From contig CALXRP010000011.1 of the NCBI GenBank assembly GCA_944390885.1, positions 1-61,076 of the forward strand: a stretch of DNA of 61,076 nt. Direction: 5' to 3'. This document shows, piece after piece, positions 1 to 8,717 of this stretch. Below the pieces are notes generated by a model that had not been told where the DNA came from, did no database searches, and saw only the letters and a program-made list of their open reading frames with translations. The DNA is from an uncultured Alphaproteobacteria bacterium (GTDB lineage: Bacteria; Pseudomonadota; Alphaproteobacteria; RF32; CAG-239). The translations under genes were made by a program, and so were the position numbers. Positions within the stretch are counted from its first letter, which is position 1, and the number at the start of each line of letters is the position of its first letter.

Positions 1-102
1 TTCTTCCTCCCGCCCCCGACAGTGTCGGGTGTTCGAACAAAACAATATACAAAAAAAGCTGCCTCATGGCAGCCTTCTTGAATGGTAGCGAGAGAGGGGT
101 TC
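1..102. repeat. Direct repeat copy 1: tRNA-Met 3' end plus downstream flank
   Basis: This segment is repeated at 244-345 with a single mismatch (position 78 versus 321). It contains the last 20 bases of a tRNA-Met gene on the minus strand (83-102), its intrinsic terminator (51-73) and about 50 bases beyond. In this copy the tRNA is broken after base 102 and continues into unrelated sequence. The repeat begins at the window edge, so its true left end is unknown. It is either a partial tandem duplication with a 243-bp period or an attachment-site scar of an element that used the tRNA 3' end. Confidence 0.8.
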
Positions 103-217
103 CTCTGGCTCGTAAGTTTTTTCAAAAAACTAACTCGCTGCGGTCACTCGGTTTGTAACGCTTGTTTCGCCGCAAACTTTTTCGGCTCACAAGCTGACAA
201 ACCTTCGCCGTTCGTTG

Positions 218-245
218 AAAAACAACCGGAGCAACGGTTGTTTTT
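218..245. repeat. 28-nt hairpin, copy 1 of a dispersed repeat
   Basis: An 11-bp perfect stem (AAAAACAACCG paired with CGGTTGTTTTT) surrounds a 6-base loop GAGCAA. The reverse complement of positions 54603-54630 is identical at 27 of 28 positions. The flanks also resemble each other (GCTGCGGT and TAACGCTT words upstream), so the hairpin is probably one end of a longer intergenic repeat covering about 103-245. It could act as a terminator on either strand. Confidence 0.7.
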
Positions 246-345
246 CTTCCTCCCGCCCCCGACAGTGTCGGGTGTTCGAACAAAACAATATACAAAAAAA
301 GCTGCCTCATGGCAGCCTTCCTGAATGGTAGCGAGAGAGGGGTTC
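244..345. repeat. Direct repeat copy 2, overlapping intact tRNA-Met
   Basis: This is the second copy of the 102-bp repeat seen at 1-102. Here it runs into an intact tRNA-Met gene. Inside it lies a perfect 15-base palindrome (CCCGACA-G-TGTCGGG type, about 258-272) and the tRNA terminator. Confidence 0.8.
294..316 (-). terminator. Intrinsic terminator of tRNA-Met
   Basis: Read on the minus strand, a 6-bp stem GCTGCC/GGCAGC with a 4-base loop is followed by seven T residues. It sits 9 bases after the tRNA 3' end. The same structure is duplicated at 51-73. Confidence 0.8.
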
Positions 346-401
346 GAACCCCCGACACAAGGATTATGATTCCTCTGCTCTACCGACTGAGCTATCCCGC
401 C
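326..401 (-). tRNA. tRNA-Met (CAT), elongator type
   Basis: The minus strand gives a 76-nt cloverleaf starting GGCGGGATAGCTCAG, with a D-arm GTCGGTAGAGC, an anticodon loop ATCATAA (anticodon CAT), a T-arm GGGGGTTCGAACCCC and an encoded CCA end. The acceptor arms pair. CAT could also mark initiator Met or Ile2. The 5' G pairing with C and the overall similarity to alphaproteobacterial elongator tRNA-Met favour elongator methionine. Confidence 0.93.
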
Positions 402-658
402 ATCAGAATTTACGTCTTTAATAATATTTCTTTTTTTCATTGTCAACACCTATTTTCACAAAACAATAAAATTTCCTGCAAAAAAATTCCCCTCCGTCTG
501 GACAAACATTTTATAGACGTTATATTTAGTTGCAGTTTAACCTTTCTGCCATATCGGAAAAACAAGGATGGAAGCCGACGTCAAAGGAAGCAACCTGATG
601 ATCGGTGTATCTTTCTGATTTTCAAACCTGTATGATATTTTTTAAAAGGAGAACACAC
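402..658. other. Intergenic, nothing recognised
   Basis: AT-rich spacer between tRNA-Met (reading left) and the ArsC-like gene (reading right). It should contain the promoters of both. I see no coding region with a convincing ribosome-binding site and no clear repeat. Confidence 0.5.
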
Positions 659-1018
659 ATGTCCGATTTTCTTTTTCTCGAATACCCTAAATGTTCCACC
701 TGTCAGAAAGCCCGTCAATGGCTGGAAAACAATAATCTGCCCTTTACTTCACGGCATATTGTGGAAAACTGCCCGTCTGCCGGAGAACTGCGGCTCTGGA
801 TTGCCCGCTCCGGGCGGCCGGCGACAAAATTCTTCAATACCTCCGGCTTAAAATATAAAGCTTTAAACTTAAAAGAACGCCTGCCGCAACTGACAGAAGA
901 AGAGCAGATTGCGCTGCTGGCCTCAGACGGTATGTTGATAAAACGCCCGCTGCTTATCGGAGAAAACATCGTCCTTTCCGGTTTTCGTCCGGCAGAATGG
1001 GAAAGCCTCAAAATTTAG
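659..1018 (+). CDS. ArsC/Spx-family thioredoxin-fold reductase (YffB-like)
   Basis: 119-residue protein of the arsenate reductase/Spx superfamily, a thioredoxin-like fold with an inserted helical region. The CxxC motif lies at residues 12-15 (PKCSTCQKA), directly after the first beta strand as in the family. The C-terminal part contains the usual KRPLL and GF segments. The start at 659 is chosen because AAAGGAG precedes it at good spacing; an in-frame ATG at 605 lacks one. Members include glutathione-dependent arsenate reductases and the uncharacterised YffB group. No ars genes are adjacent, so I would not assign arsenate resistance. Confidence 0.85.
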   Translation: MSDFLFLEYPKCSTCQKARQWLENNNLPFTSRHIVENCPSAGELRLWIARSGRPATKFFNTSGLKYKALNLKERLPQLTEEEQIALLASDGMLIKRPLLIGENIVLSGFRPAEWESLKI

Positions 1019-1104
1019 GTTTCTAACTTTTCAAAAAAGATTGACAGCCATATCGAATATGCTAGATATTCCGATATAAGTTTTTATATTTTAAAGAGAA
1101 AATC

Positions 1105-1704
1105 ATGTTCAAAGCTTTTAATATTCAGGAATTCATCAGCGCATTTTTCGTTCTTTTCGCCGTTATCGACGTTGTCGGTTCAATCCCCATTCTGCTTAAT
1201 CTGAAGAAGAAAGGACGAAAAATAAATGCCGCACGGGCAAGCATTCTGACACTGATAATCTTTCTCATTTTCTTTTACGGCGGAGAGGCTTTCCTGCACT
1301 TGTTTAACGTTGACATATCTTCGTTTGCGGTTGCAGGCTCTCTGATTATTTTCATTATTGCAATGGAAATGATTCTGGACATTGAGATTTTCAAAGACCA
1401 GCCCGATGCTCCCAAAGACGCGACCTTCGTTCCCGTCGTTTTTCCGTTGTTGGCCGGCGCCGGGGCTCTCACAACCCTGCTCTCCATTCGTGCTCAGTTT
1501 GAGGATCTAAATATCCTGCTGGCGGTTCTTTGCAATATGATAATCGTCTTTTTGGTTCTGAAAATGACCAAACGACTGGAAAAAATCCTGGCCCCGGGAA
1601 TCATCTATATCTTTCAAAAATTCTTTGGCATTATCCTGCTGGCAATTTCAGTTAAACTATTCACTGCCAACCTGGCATTTCTAATTAAAACAGCCGCCGG
1701 ATAA
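1105..1704 (+). CDS. MarC family integral membrane protein
   Basis: 199-residue protein with about six predicted hydrophobic segments and the features of the MarC/UPF0056 (NAAT) family. These include an early AVIDVVGSIPI segment and a central PVVFPLLAGAGALTTL segment, both with conserved Pro and Gly. Length matches the family (about 200-220). The precise substrate is unknown; the original link of E. coli MarC to multiple antibiotic resistance was not upheld. RBS AAAGAG lies 7 bases before the ATG. It is probably transcribed alone or with the stator genes 104 bp downstream. Confidence 0.88.
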   Translation: MFKAFNIQEFISAFFVLFAVIDVVGSIPILLNLKKKGRKINAARASILTLIIFLIFFYGGEAFLHLFNVDISSFAVAGSLIIFIIAMEMILDIEIFKDQPDAPKDATFVPVVFPLLAGAGALTTLLSIRAQFEDLNILLAVLCNMIIVFLVLKMTKRLEKILAPGIIYIFQKFFGIILLAISVKLFTANLAFLIKTAAG

Positions 1705-1808
1705 AATTTTGTACATTTTCCGTTGAATAAAGCACCATAAGCTGTTGACGGAAAATTTTTAATAAATTACACATAGATTCAATAAATTGAATTTTTAAAG
1801 AGGATAGA

Positions 1809-2585
1809 ATGGAAAAATCTACAGTCATTGGTGTCGTTTCAGGTGTTGCCGCAGTTGGTGTCGGTATGGCTTTAAAAGGCGCCGATCCGCACGCTCTGAT
1901 AAATCCTGCCGCATTTTTGATCATCATTGGCGGTACTGCAGCCGCACTGTTCAACGCTTTCACAATGAAAGACCTCAAAAAATTTCCCAAACTCCTGAAA
2001 ATCATTTTTGCCGGCAACAAACTAAGAAACAAACAAGAAATTCTTGACCTCTTTGTATCTGCTGCCAAAACCGCCAAATCTGAAGGCGTTGTGGGGATCG
2101 AACGCATCGCCAATGATATGGACGACCCTTTCATCAAAACCAGTCTTTCTTTGGTAGCTGACGGTTTTCCTGAAGATTTCATCTACGAAACACTGGAAAG
2201 TGAAATCAAACAAATGGAAGAACGTCACCGCTCCGGCGCCGCAATTTTTTCCCAGGCTGGCATGTACGCACCGACACTTGGCGTGTTAGGTGCTGTTATC
2301 GGCTTGATTGCCGCTTTGGGAAACTTGTCGGATATCGACCAGCTCGGCCATTCAATTGCAGCGGCTTTCGTCGCTACCCTGCTCGGTATTTTTACCGGAT
2401 ATGTCATCTGGCACCCGTTTTCCAATAAATTAAAACAAATTTCCAAAGACGAAGTCGAGCTCAAAAAAATGATACTGGAAGGTGCCCTGGCCTTGCAAAG
2501 CGGAGCTTCTTCTCTGGCTATGGAAGCCAAGCTTCAGTCTTTTATTCCGGTTTCTGAACGCCGCCTTTCCCAAAGCAAGGAGTAA
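1809..2585 (+). CDS. motA: Flagellar motor stator protein MotA (PomA type)
   Basis: 258-residue four-helix stator subunit that forms the ion channel of the flagellar motor with MotB. Hydrophobic segments lie near residues 5-22, 33-50, 147-170 and 182-202. The cytoplasmic loop between helices 2 and 3 carries the charged region (residues about 55-140) that contacts the FliG rotor protein. The GMYAPTLGVLGAVIGLI and FVATLLGIFTGYVIWHP segments are typical of the short PomA-type family. AGAGGA precedes the start. The stop lies 3 bases before motB, so the two are translationally linked. Confidence 0.92.
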   Translation: MEKSTVIGVVSGVAAVGVGMALKGADPHALINPAAFLIIIGGTAAALFNAFTMKDLKKFPKLLKIIFAGNKLRNKQEILDLFVSAAKTAKSEGVVGIERIANDMDDPFIKTSLSLVADGFPEDFIYETLESEIKQMEERHRSGAAIFSQAGMYAPTLGVLGAVIGLIAALGNLSDIDQLGHSIAAAFVATLLGIFTGYVIWHPFSNKLKQISKDEVELKKMILEGALALQSGASSLAMEAKLQSFIPVSERRLSQSKE

Positions 2586-2588
2586 AAG

Positions 2589-3254
2589 ATGGCCAAACGC
2601 AAACCGGAACAAGAAGCACACGAAGAACATGCCGATGAAACCTGGCTGATTCCGTATTCAGATTTGCTGACGCTGCTTCTGGCACTGTTCATCGTTCTCT
2701 TTGCCTCTTCCAAATTGGATAAAGCCAAAATGAGTCAGATGGAAGCTGCTTTCGCTGCCGCATTCAATGCGGCAACTGGACTGGACCGTTTGAGCGGAAA
2801 CCTGGGTGAATTCATGAGCAGCATTCAAGAGCTTGGATTAGATGCAAAAGTCAGTCTGGGCTCCGATGACCGGGGTGTATCCATTGAAATTGGCAGCTTG
2901 TCAATGTTTGCTCCCGGAAAATCAGATCTCCTCGACAGCATTCACCCGATTCTGGATCAAATTATCGTCTTATTGCAGGAACCTCGTTACAAACGTTTCC
3001 GAATTGCCGTTGAAGGCCATACCGATGATGCAGAAGCTTCCGATTCGGATTTCCCGTCCAAATGGGAGCTTTCCTCCAACCGTGCTGCTGCTGTCGTCCG
3101 TTATTTCATAAAAAGAGGCGTTTCTCCGGAGCGGCTGCAAGTTATTGGCATGGCCGACATAGCTCCCAAGCTGCCCAACTACAATGCCTATAATGAAGCA
3201 ATTCCGGAAAACCGCAGCCGCAATCGCCGTATTGAAATACATATTGAACCCTAG
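2589..3254 (+). CDS. motB: Flagellar motor stator protein MotB
   Basis: 221-residue partner of MotA. A short cytoplasmic tail is followed by one transmembrane helix (residues about 19-42) containing the ion-binding aspartate at residue 25 in the motif PYSDLLTLLL. The C-terminal OmpA-like peptidoglycan-binding domain (about 105-220) shows EGHTDD and the closing NRSRNRRIEI. The linker is short. Start spacing to motA is 3 bp. Other flagellar genes in the window are fliI and fliJ near 58-60 kb, so the cell is presumably motile. Confidence 0.93.
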   Translation: MAKRKPEQEAHEEHADETWLIPYSDLLTLLLALFIVLFASSKLDKAKMSQMEAAFAAAFNAATGLDRLSGNLGEFMSSIQELGLDAKVSLGSDDRGVSIEIGSLSMFAPGKSDLLDSIHPILDQIIVLLQEPRYKRFRIAVEGHTDDAEASDSDFPSKWELSSNRAAAVVRYFIKRGVSPERLQVIGMADIAPKLPNYNAYNEAIPENRSRNRRIEIHIEP

Positions 3255-3273
3255 AATATTCAGGAAATAAAAA

Positions 3274-4236
3274 ATGGAAAAATTATCTTACCTGCTGGAA
3301 CATCATCTGGTACTCCCTGCCTACGGCCAATGGCTGATTTTCGGGCTAATTGTCTTTATCCTTTTGTTTCTGGATTTGTTTGTCTTCCACCGCCATGCCG
3401 AAGAACCCAAACTGAAAGAAACCTTTTGGGCCTGTGTCTTTTATATCGCCATTGCAATCGTTTTTGGTTTCTTTGTCATTTACGAACGCGGCACAGAAAC
3501 CGGAATGCTCTACTTTACCGGATTTTTGGTTGAAAAAAGCTTGTCTCTTGACAACATCTTCATTATGTCTGTGATCTTCAGCAGCCTGAAAATCGAACGC
3601 AAATACCAACACCGCGTTTTGTTTTGGGGAATTCTCGGCGCCATTGTTATGCGTGGCGTATTAATCGGCGTGGGCGAGGCGCTGATCTCAAACTTCCATT
3701 GGGTCTTATACATCTTTTCCGCTTTTCTGATCTATACCGGCGTCAAGATGGCTCTTCATAAGGAAGATGAGCAGGGAAAATTGGAAGACAGCCGTTTGTT
3801 CCGCGTTGTCAGCAGATTTTTCCACGTTACGCCGGAAGTCCGCGGCGAACACTTCTTTGTCAAAGAAAACGGCAGGCATTACATCACACCGCTGTTTTTT
3901 GCCCTCATTATCATTGAGACAATGGACATCATCTTTGCTTTGGACAGCATACCGGCAATCTTTTTGATTACGCAGGATTTGTTTGTCGTTTATACCAGCA
4001 ATATCTTTGCCATTCTCGGTCTCCGGGCATTATACTTTTTGCTTGCCGCCGCCGTATATCAGTTTGCCTATCTCAAACCGGCACTGTCCGTTATCCTGAT
4101 ATTCATCGGCTCAAAAATATTCCTGCCTTACGTTGGTATAGAAATTGAGGCCTGGCAATCGTTAAGCGTCACTTTCGGATTAATCTTCATAGGCATTGCC
4201 GCCTCCCTGATAAAATCCAAAACGTCAAAAGCTTAA
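3274..4236 (+). CDS. TerC/Alx family membrane protein
   Basis: 320-residue integral membrane protein with about nine hydrophobic segments. It has the two acidic family signatures, EKSLSLDNIFIMSVIF (residues about 88-103) and ETMDIIFALDSIPA (about 213-226), that mark TerC proteins. Members export Mn2+ (Alx/MeeF) or help metallate exported proteins. It starts 19 bp after motB and may be co-transcribed with the stator genes by proximity only. The 19-bp gap leaves no room for the yybP-ykoY manganese riboswitch often found upstream of such genes. Confidence 0.9.
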   Translation: MEKLSYLLEHHLVLPAYGQWLIFGLIVFILLFLDLFVFHRHAEEPKLKETFWACVFYIAIAIVFGFFVIYERGTETGMLYFTGFLVEKSLSLDNIFIMSVIFSSLKIERKYQHRVLFWGILGAIVMRGVLIGVGEALISNFHWVLYIFSAFLIYTGVKMALHKEDEQGKLEDSRLFRVVSRFFHVTPEVRGEHFFVKENGRHYITPLFFALIIIETMDIIFALDSIPAIFLITQDLFVVYTSNIFAILGLRALYFLLAAAVYQFAYLKPALSVILIFIGSKIFLPYVGIEIEAWQSLSVTFGLIFIGIAASLIKSKTSKA

Positions 4237-4237
4237 A

Positions 4238-4276
4238 AAAATTCCCGTTCGAAAGAAATCGAACGGGAATTTTTTT
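4238..4276. terminator. Bidirectional intrinsic terminator
   Basis: A perfect stem, AAATTCCCGTTCGA paired with TCGAACGGGAATTT around a 6-base loop, is flanked by A and T runs on both sides. It separates the convergent TerC and NhaD-like genes and would stop transcription from either direction. Confidence 0.9.
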
Positions 4277-4288
4277 GTCCTGTTTTGC

Positions 4289-5638
4289 TTACATAAAGAA
4301 TTCTATATAAACAAACGCAGTTCCGATTAAAACACTGAGCAGCATAACCGGTACTGACCAAAGCAGGAACTTGACAAAGCCGATCGGATGCCCTTCCCTC
4401 ATAGCCATTCCGGCGACCACAACGTTAGCTGAAGCGCCGATAAGCGTTCCGTTTCCGCCAAAGCAGGCCCCCAGAGACAAAGACCACCAAACCGGCATCA
4501 TGGCCTCACGCCCACCGACGGCCTCTTCCATGGATTTAAGCATCGGAATCATCGTCGCCACAAACGGAATATTGTCAATAACGCTGGAAACGATTGCTGA
4601 GCTCCACAAAATCAAGAACGTCAATTTGGCAATGCTTCCGTCCGTCAACTCAACAAACTTATGTCCGAGATATGACAAAACGCCGGTAACTTCCAGACCA
4701 TAGACAATCACAAACAAACCGGTAAAGAAGAAAATCGTAATCCAGTCAACCATATTAAAGATTTCCTGAACCTTTCCGTCTTTTTCTTCACCTTTAATGC
4801 CGAAAGTATACAAGAGCAGCAGAACCGCCGCACCCAGCAAAGCAATTGTTCCGTTGTCAAGCCCGATATGGTGTGCCATAATAAAACCGGCAATCACGCA
4901 GGCCAAAACAAACAAAGCCTTAAACAGCAGTCCCTTATCCGTAATGGCATCTGCCGGATTCATCGCCATGACTTTTTTCTTGCATTCATTGGTCGTATGC
5001 ATCTGCACACCCCAAAAACGATCAAAGATGAAAATAATCACAAGCATTGTTACCAAAACAACCGGCGTCAGAACTTTTACAAAATCCATAAAAGTCAGGT
5101 TAAGGGAAGAACCGATAAGAATATTGGGCGGATCACCGATAAGCGTAGCCGTACCGCCGATATTGGATGCAAAAATCTCCAACAGCAAATAAGGATACGG
5201 ATTAATCCTCAGCTTGCGGGTAATCTGAAAAGTTACCGGAGCAATCAGCAAAACCGTCGTAACATTGTCCAGAAAACCGGAAAACACGGCCGTAACCATC
5301 GCCAAAGCCGCCATAAGTCCGCGCGGGCTGGCCTTAACCTTTTTGGCCGACCATATTGCCACATATTGAAACATACCGGATTTCTCCGCCACCGCCACAA
5401 TAATCATCATACCGATCAAGAGCGCCAGCGTATTAAAGTCAATCCCGGCCAGTGCCTGTTTCTGAGAAAGTATCCCGGCGGCAATCATCACACCGGCGCC
5501 AATCAGAGCCACAATCGCCCGATTGATTTTCTCGGAAAAAATAATCAGATAACAAACCGCAACAATAATAATCGCGGCCAACGAAGGCTGCATTCCCCAA
5601 ATCAGGTTTGCGGCCTCTCCCGTACTTCCATTGAGCAT
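4289..5638 (-). CDS. ArsB/NhaD family ion transporter
   Basis: 449-residue membrane protein of the ion transporter superfamily that includes Na+/H+ antiporter NhaD and arsenite permease ArsB. It has about 11-12 hydrophobic helices and two inverted-repeat signature loops. The first is FSGFLDNVTTVLL followed by ASNIGGTATLIGDPPN; the second is SSVIDNIPFVATMIPM followed by CFGGNGTLIGASAN. Asp and Asn in these loops bind the ion in the family. Start at 5638 follows AAGGAA. No arsenic genes are nearby, so a sodium/proton antiporter is likelier, but the substrate cannot be read from sequence. Confidence 0.85.
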   Translation of the reverse strand: MLNGSTGEAANLIWGMQPSLAAIIIVAVCYLIIFSEKINRAIVALIGAGVMIAAGILSQKQALAGIDFNTLALLIGMMIIVAVAEKSGMFQYVAIWSAKKVKASPRGLMAALAMVTAVFSGFLDNVTTVLLIAPVTFQITRKLRINPYPYLLLEIFASNIGGTATLIGDPPNILIGSSLNLTFMDFVKVLTPVVLVTMLVIIFIFDRFWGVQMHTTNECKKKVMAMNPADAITDKGLLFKALFVLACVIAGFIMAHHIGLDNGTIALLGAAVLLLLYTFGIKGEEKDGKVQEIFNMVDWITIFFFTGLFVIVYGLEVTGVLSYLGHKFVELTDGSIAKLTFLILWSSAIVSSVIDNIPFVATMIPMLKSMEEAVGGREAMMPVWWSLSLGACFGGNGTLIGASANVVVAGMAMREGHPIGFVKFLLWSVPVMLLSVLIGTAFVYIEFFM

Positions 5639-5732
5639 TCTGCATTCCTTAAAAATAAATTATCCAGACTGTTCTCTCTTCACAAAAAAAGAAAGTGTGA
5701 TTTTAACTAACCACACTTTTCTTACTATTTTG

Positions 5733-7391
5733 TTAATTAATAATATTCAGCCTTTTCAGCACTCTTTCCTTTCCGAGGATTTTCATAATCGAGCACAAAT
5801 CCGGACTGTTAGTGCGACCGGTAACCAAAACGCGCAAAACCGTCGCCACGTCCGAAACACTGCCCTTATAAGCCTCCGGATTCTTTGAATATTCTTTCGG
5901 ATTCTTGGCATAACCGTTTGCCAGCGCAAATTCCTTAACCTTGGCAAACCACTCGTTCTTATCGTCATTTTCATCATAGTTCACCACAAAACCTTTAACA
6001 ATCGCCTGCATATCCTCAAGGCTCTGATTCGGCACCAGTTTCATAACATCTTCTTTGGTCAGATGAAATTCTTCGTCAAAGAAATATTTAATCTCGTCCC
6101 AAATGCCGGAAAAAGTCACATAATCTTTTCTGACCCGGTCGCAGTTGCTGCGCTCAATATCTAAAATCTGTTTGAAATATCCGCTGTTGGCATCCAAACG
6201 CGCCTGCATTTCCTTGTCATATTTTGCCGCCCAGTCATACAAACGGGCATACAGTTCGTCGCAGCTCAGCGTGGCAATAAACTCTTTGCTGATGTCCTCG
6301 AGTTTGACAAAGTCCAACAACGGACCGCTGTTATTAAGCTTGGAAATTTTAAACTCAAAATCCTTATACGTTTTGTCCGGATTGGCTTTTTTATAATCCT
6401 CAAAATCTGAGTTTGCCAGATTCATAAGATAATCGATAACCGCCTCTTTCGGATAACCTTTCTCACCATAAAAAGCCACGTTTGCTTCCGGATCCTTACG
6501 CTTGCTGAGCTTGCGCCGCGCCCCTTCGTCAAGCTTTTGGATCGGAGCGATATGGCCGTATTTCGGCGCTTTCCATCCCATTGCCTCAAACAGCTGAACA
6601 TGCAGCGGCAGAGAAGACAGCCATTCGTCGCCGCGCACCACATGCGTTGTTCCCATCAAATGGTCGTCCACGACATGGGCAAAATGGTAAGTCGGCAGCC
6701 CGTCTGATTTCAAAATAACAATATCCAAATCATTTTCCGGAAAAAAGCGTTTACCGCGCAAAATATCCTCTACGGCAATTTTGTTCACATATTTTCCGGG
6801 AGATTTAAAACGGATGACAAACGGTTTTCCGGCATCAAGTTTTGCCACCACCTGTTCTTCGGTCAGATTGCGGTCTTTCGCCCACAGGCCATAGTATCCC
6901 GGACGACCGCCGGCTTTGGTCTGACGTTCACGCATGGCCTCAATCTCTTCTTCGGTACAAAAACACGGATAAGCCATGCCTTTTTCCAAAAGCTGTTTAA
7001 CATAAGCCTGATAAATATCTTTTCTCTTACTCTGGGTATAAGGCCCGTAAGCGCCGATTTCCTCTTTTTCGTTAATCGGCCCTTCGTCCACCGTCAGCCC
7101 GTATTCTTTGAGCGAACGAATAATCAGATCCGTTGCACCTTCGATTTCTCTTTTGGTATCGGTATCTTCAATTCTCAAAATAAACACACCGTTGCTTTGA
7201 TGAGCAAAACGTTCGGAAATAAGCGCGGCATAAATTCCGCCGATATGCATAAAACCGGTCGGGCTCGGCGCAATACGCGTCACATATTGCGTATCCGACA
7301 GCTGCCGCGGCGGATATTTTTTCTCAATTTCCTCAACGGCAAGAATATTGTTTCCCATCAAACGATCGATTGTTTCTTTTGATAATGCCAT
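5733..7391 (-). CDS. gltX: Glutamate--tRNA ligase, Firmicutes-like long form
   Basis: 552-residue class Ic aminoacyl-tRNA synthetase that charges tRNA-Glu. The HIGH-type motif PSPTGFMHIGG is at residues 42-52 and the KMSKS-type motif KLSKRKD at 294-300. The zinc-site-like YPCFCTEE is at 141-148 and GDEWLSSLPLHVQLFEA at 254-270. Alphaproteobacterial GltX is usually about 470 residues. The N-terminal extension, the ESxxLANSDFEDY-like part and the HAHVVDDHLM segments resemble the 550-residue enzymes of clostridia, which suggests horizontal acquisition. The start follows a GAGAG Shine-Dalgarno. It is divergent from nagA. Confidence 0.93.
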   Translation of the reverse strand: MALSKETIDRLMGNNILAVEEIEKKYPPRQLSDTQYVTRIAPSPTGFMHIGGIYAALISERFAHQSNGVFILRIEDTDTKREIEGATDLIIRSLKEYGLTVDEGPINEKEEIGAYGPYTQSKRKDIYQAYVKQLLEKGMAYPCFCTEEEIEAMRERQTKAGGRPGYYGLWAKDRNLTEEQVVAKLDAGKPFVIRFKSPGKYVNKIAVEDILRGKRFFPENDLDIVILKSDGLPTYHFAHVVDDHLMGTTHVVRGDEWLSSLPLHVQLFEAMGWKAPKYGHIAPIQKLDEGARRKLSKRKDPEANVAFYGEKGYPKEAVIDYLMNLANSDFEDYKKANPDKTYKDFEFKISKLNNSGPLLDFVKLEDISKEFIATLSCDELYARLYDWAAKYDKEMQARLDANSGYFKQILDIERSNCDRVRKDYVTFSGIWDEIKYFFDEEFHLTKEDVMKLVPNQSLEDMQAIVKGFVVNYDENDDKNEWFAKVKEFALANGYAKNPKEYSKNPEAYKGSVSDVATVLRVLVTGRTNSPDLCSIMKILGKERVLKRLNIIN

Positions 7392-7549
7392 CTCAACTCT
7401 CTCAAATAACGTTAAACTTACCCGGAATTTACCACAAAATTATAATTAAGCAAGCATTTTTACATCAGCTTGAAACAACGTTTCTTTGCAGAAAATTTAC
7501 CTTTCGGGATTATATTACCGATATTGAAAATAAAAATAAGAAGGAAAAC

Positions 7550-8716
7550 ATGGACAACGCAATCTGCCTGCATAATGCCACCGTACTGACCGGATTTTCG
7601 GTTATGGAGCATTGTGCCGTTTATATCAAAAACAACAAAATCGCCGATGTCTTTAACGAAAGCCGCTTTCTGCACAAGCAGTTCAGCCCGAAAGTAAACA
7701 TCATTAACGTCAACGGCGCCTACATCGCCCCGGGCTTTATCGATACCCATATCCACGGCATCGGCGGTTTCGGCACGGAAGACAACTCCGCCACCGCAAT
7801 TTTAAAAATGTCGGAGGTACTGGCTTCCTATGGCGTTACATCATTTTTCCCGACAGTTTATTCCGGCACGGAAGACCAAATGACCAAAAGCATCAAAGCA
7901 ATTGTCAAAGCCATAGGACGGGAGAAAGGCGCCCGGATTTTGGGCATCCACCTTGAAGGGCCGTTCATCTCGGCAGAACGGATCGGCGCTCAGTCTGCCG
8001 ATTCGATAAGCCCGGTTGACCTTAAACTGATGGAACGTTTGTACAAGGCCTCCAAGGGACACATCATCAGCATGACGGTAGCGCCGGAGCTCAAAAATAT
8101 GCGTGATCTGGCGCTGTATTGCATCGAAAAAAACATCAACCTGCAGGCCGGACATACCAATGCGGCTTATAAAAACATGGTCGAGGGCATGCAGGTGCGC
8201 ATTCTGCATACAACTCACCTGTTCAACGCCATGAGCCGGATTCACCACCGCGACCCCGGTGCGGTCGGCGCCGTATTCATCCACCCGGAAATCTCCTGTG
8301 AGCTGATATGCGACGGCATACACGTTGACCCTAATCTGATAAAGCTCCTGGTCAACATCAAACCGCATGACAAATTGGTTCTGGTTACCGATTCGCTTAA
8401 ACCGACCAAACAAAAAGCCGAAAAACTGTTTGCCAACGGCGACGAAGTCTATCTTGACAAATGTTTTTACCGCAAATCGGACAACGTAATTGCCGGTTCG
8501 GCGCTTACGATGATAGACGGAGTAAAGAACCTTGTTTCCTGGGGTCTTTCTCATGAGCAGGCAATCAAAATGGCCGCCACCAATCCGGCCTCGGTTCACA
8601 AAATTCCGGGAAAAGGACAAATTGCTCCCGGCTACGATGCGGATTTAGTTGTTTTTAACGAAGATTTTCATATAATAAAAACCATCATAGACGGCAAAAT
8701 TTTTCAGGAGAAATAA
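7550..8716 (+). CDS. nagA: N-acetylglucosamine-6-phosphate deacetylase
   Basis: 388-residue amidohydrolase that removes acetate from GlcNAc-6-phosphate, the first committed step of amino-sugar use and recycling. Metal and substrate motifs are present: DTHIHG near residue 64, HLEGPFI near 135, GHTNA near 198, HLFNAM near 222 and the catalytic Asp in VTDSL near 282. I place the start at 7550 (AAGGAAAAC upstream). An earlier in-frame ATG at 7370 would overlap the gltX promoter region and add 60 residues unlike the family. nagB begins 1 bp after the stop, a two-gene operon. Confidence 0.93.
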   Translation: MDNAICLHNATVLTGFSVMEHCAVYIKNNKIADVFNESRFLHKQFSPKVNIINVNGAYIAPGFIDTHIHGIGGFGTEDNSATAILKMSEVLASYGVTSFFPTVYSGTEDQMTKSIKAIVKAIGREKGARILGIHLEGPFISAERIGAQSADSISPVDLKLMERLYKASKGHIISMTVAPELKNMRDLALYCIEKNINLQAGHTNAAYKNMVEGMQVRILHTTHLFNAMSRIHHRDPGAVGAVFIHPEISCELICDGIHVDPNLIKLLVNIKPHDKLVLVTDSLKPTKQKAEKLFANGDEVYLDKCFYRKSDNVIAGSALTMIDGVKNLVSWGLSHEQAIKMAATNPASVHKIPGKGQIAPGYDADLVVFNEDFHIIKTIIDGKIFQEK

Positions 8717-8717
8717 C

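Noticed and set aside
659..1018. Arsenate reductase call with an arsenic resistance operon
   Set aside because: The protein belongs to the ArsC superfamily, but no arsR or acr3 is adjacent, and the NhaD/ArsB-type transporter lies 3 kb away on the opposite strand.
3255..3273. yybP-ykoY manganese riboswitch upstream of the TerC gene
   Set aside because: Only 19 bp separate motB from the TerC gene, too little for the riboswitch, and no characteristic sequence is seen.
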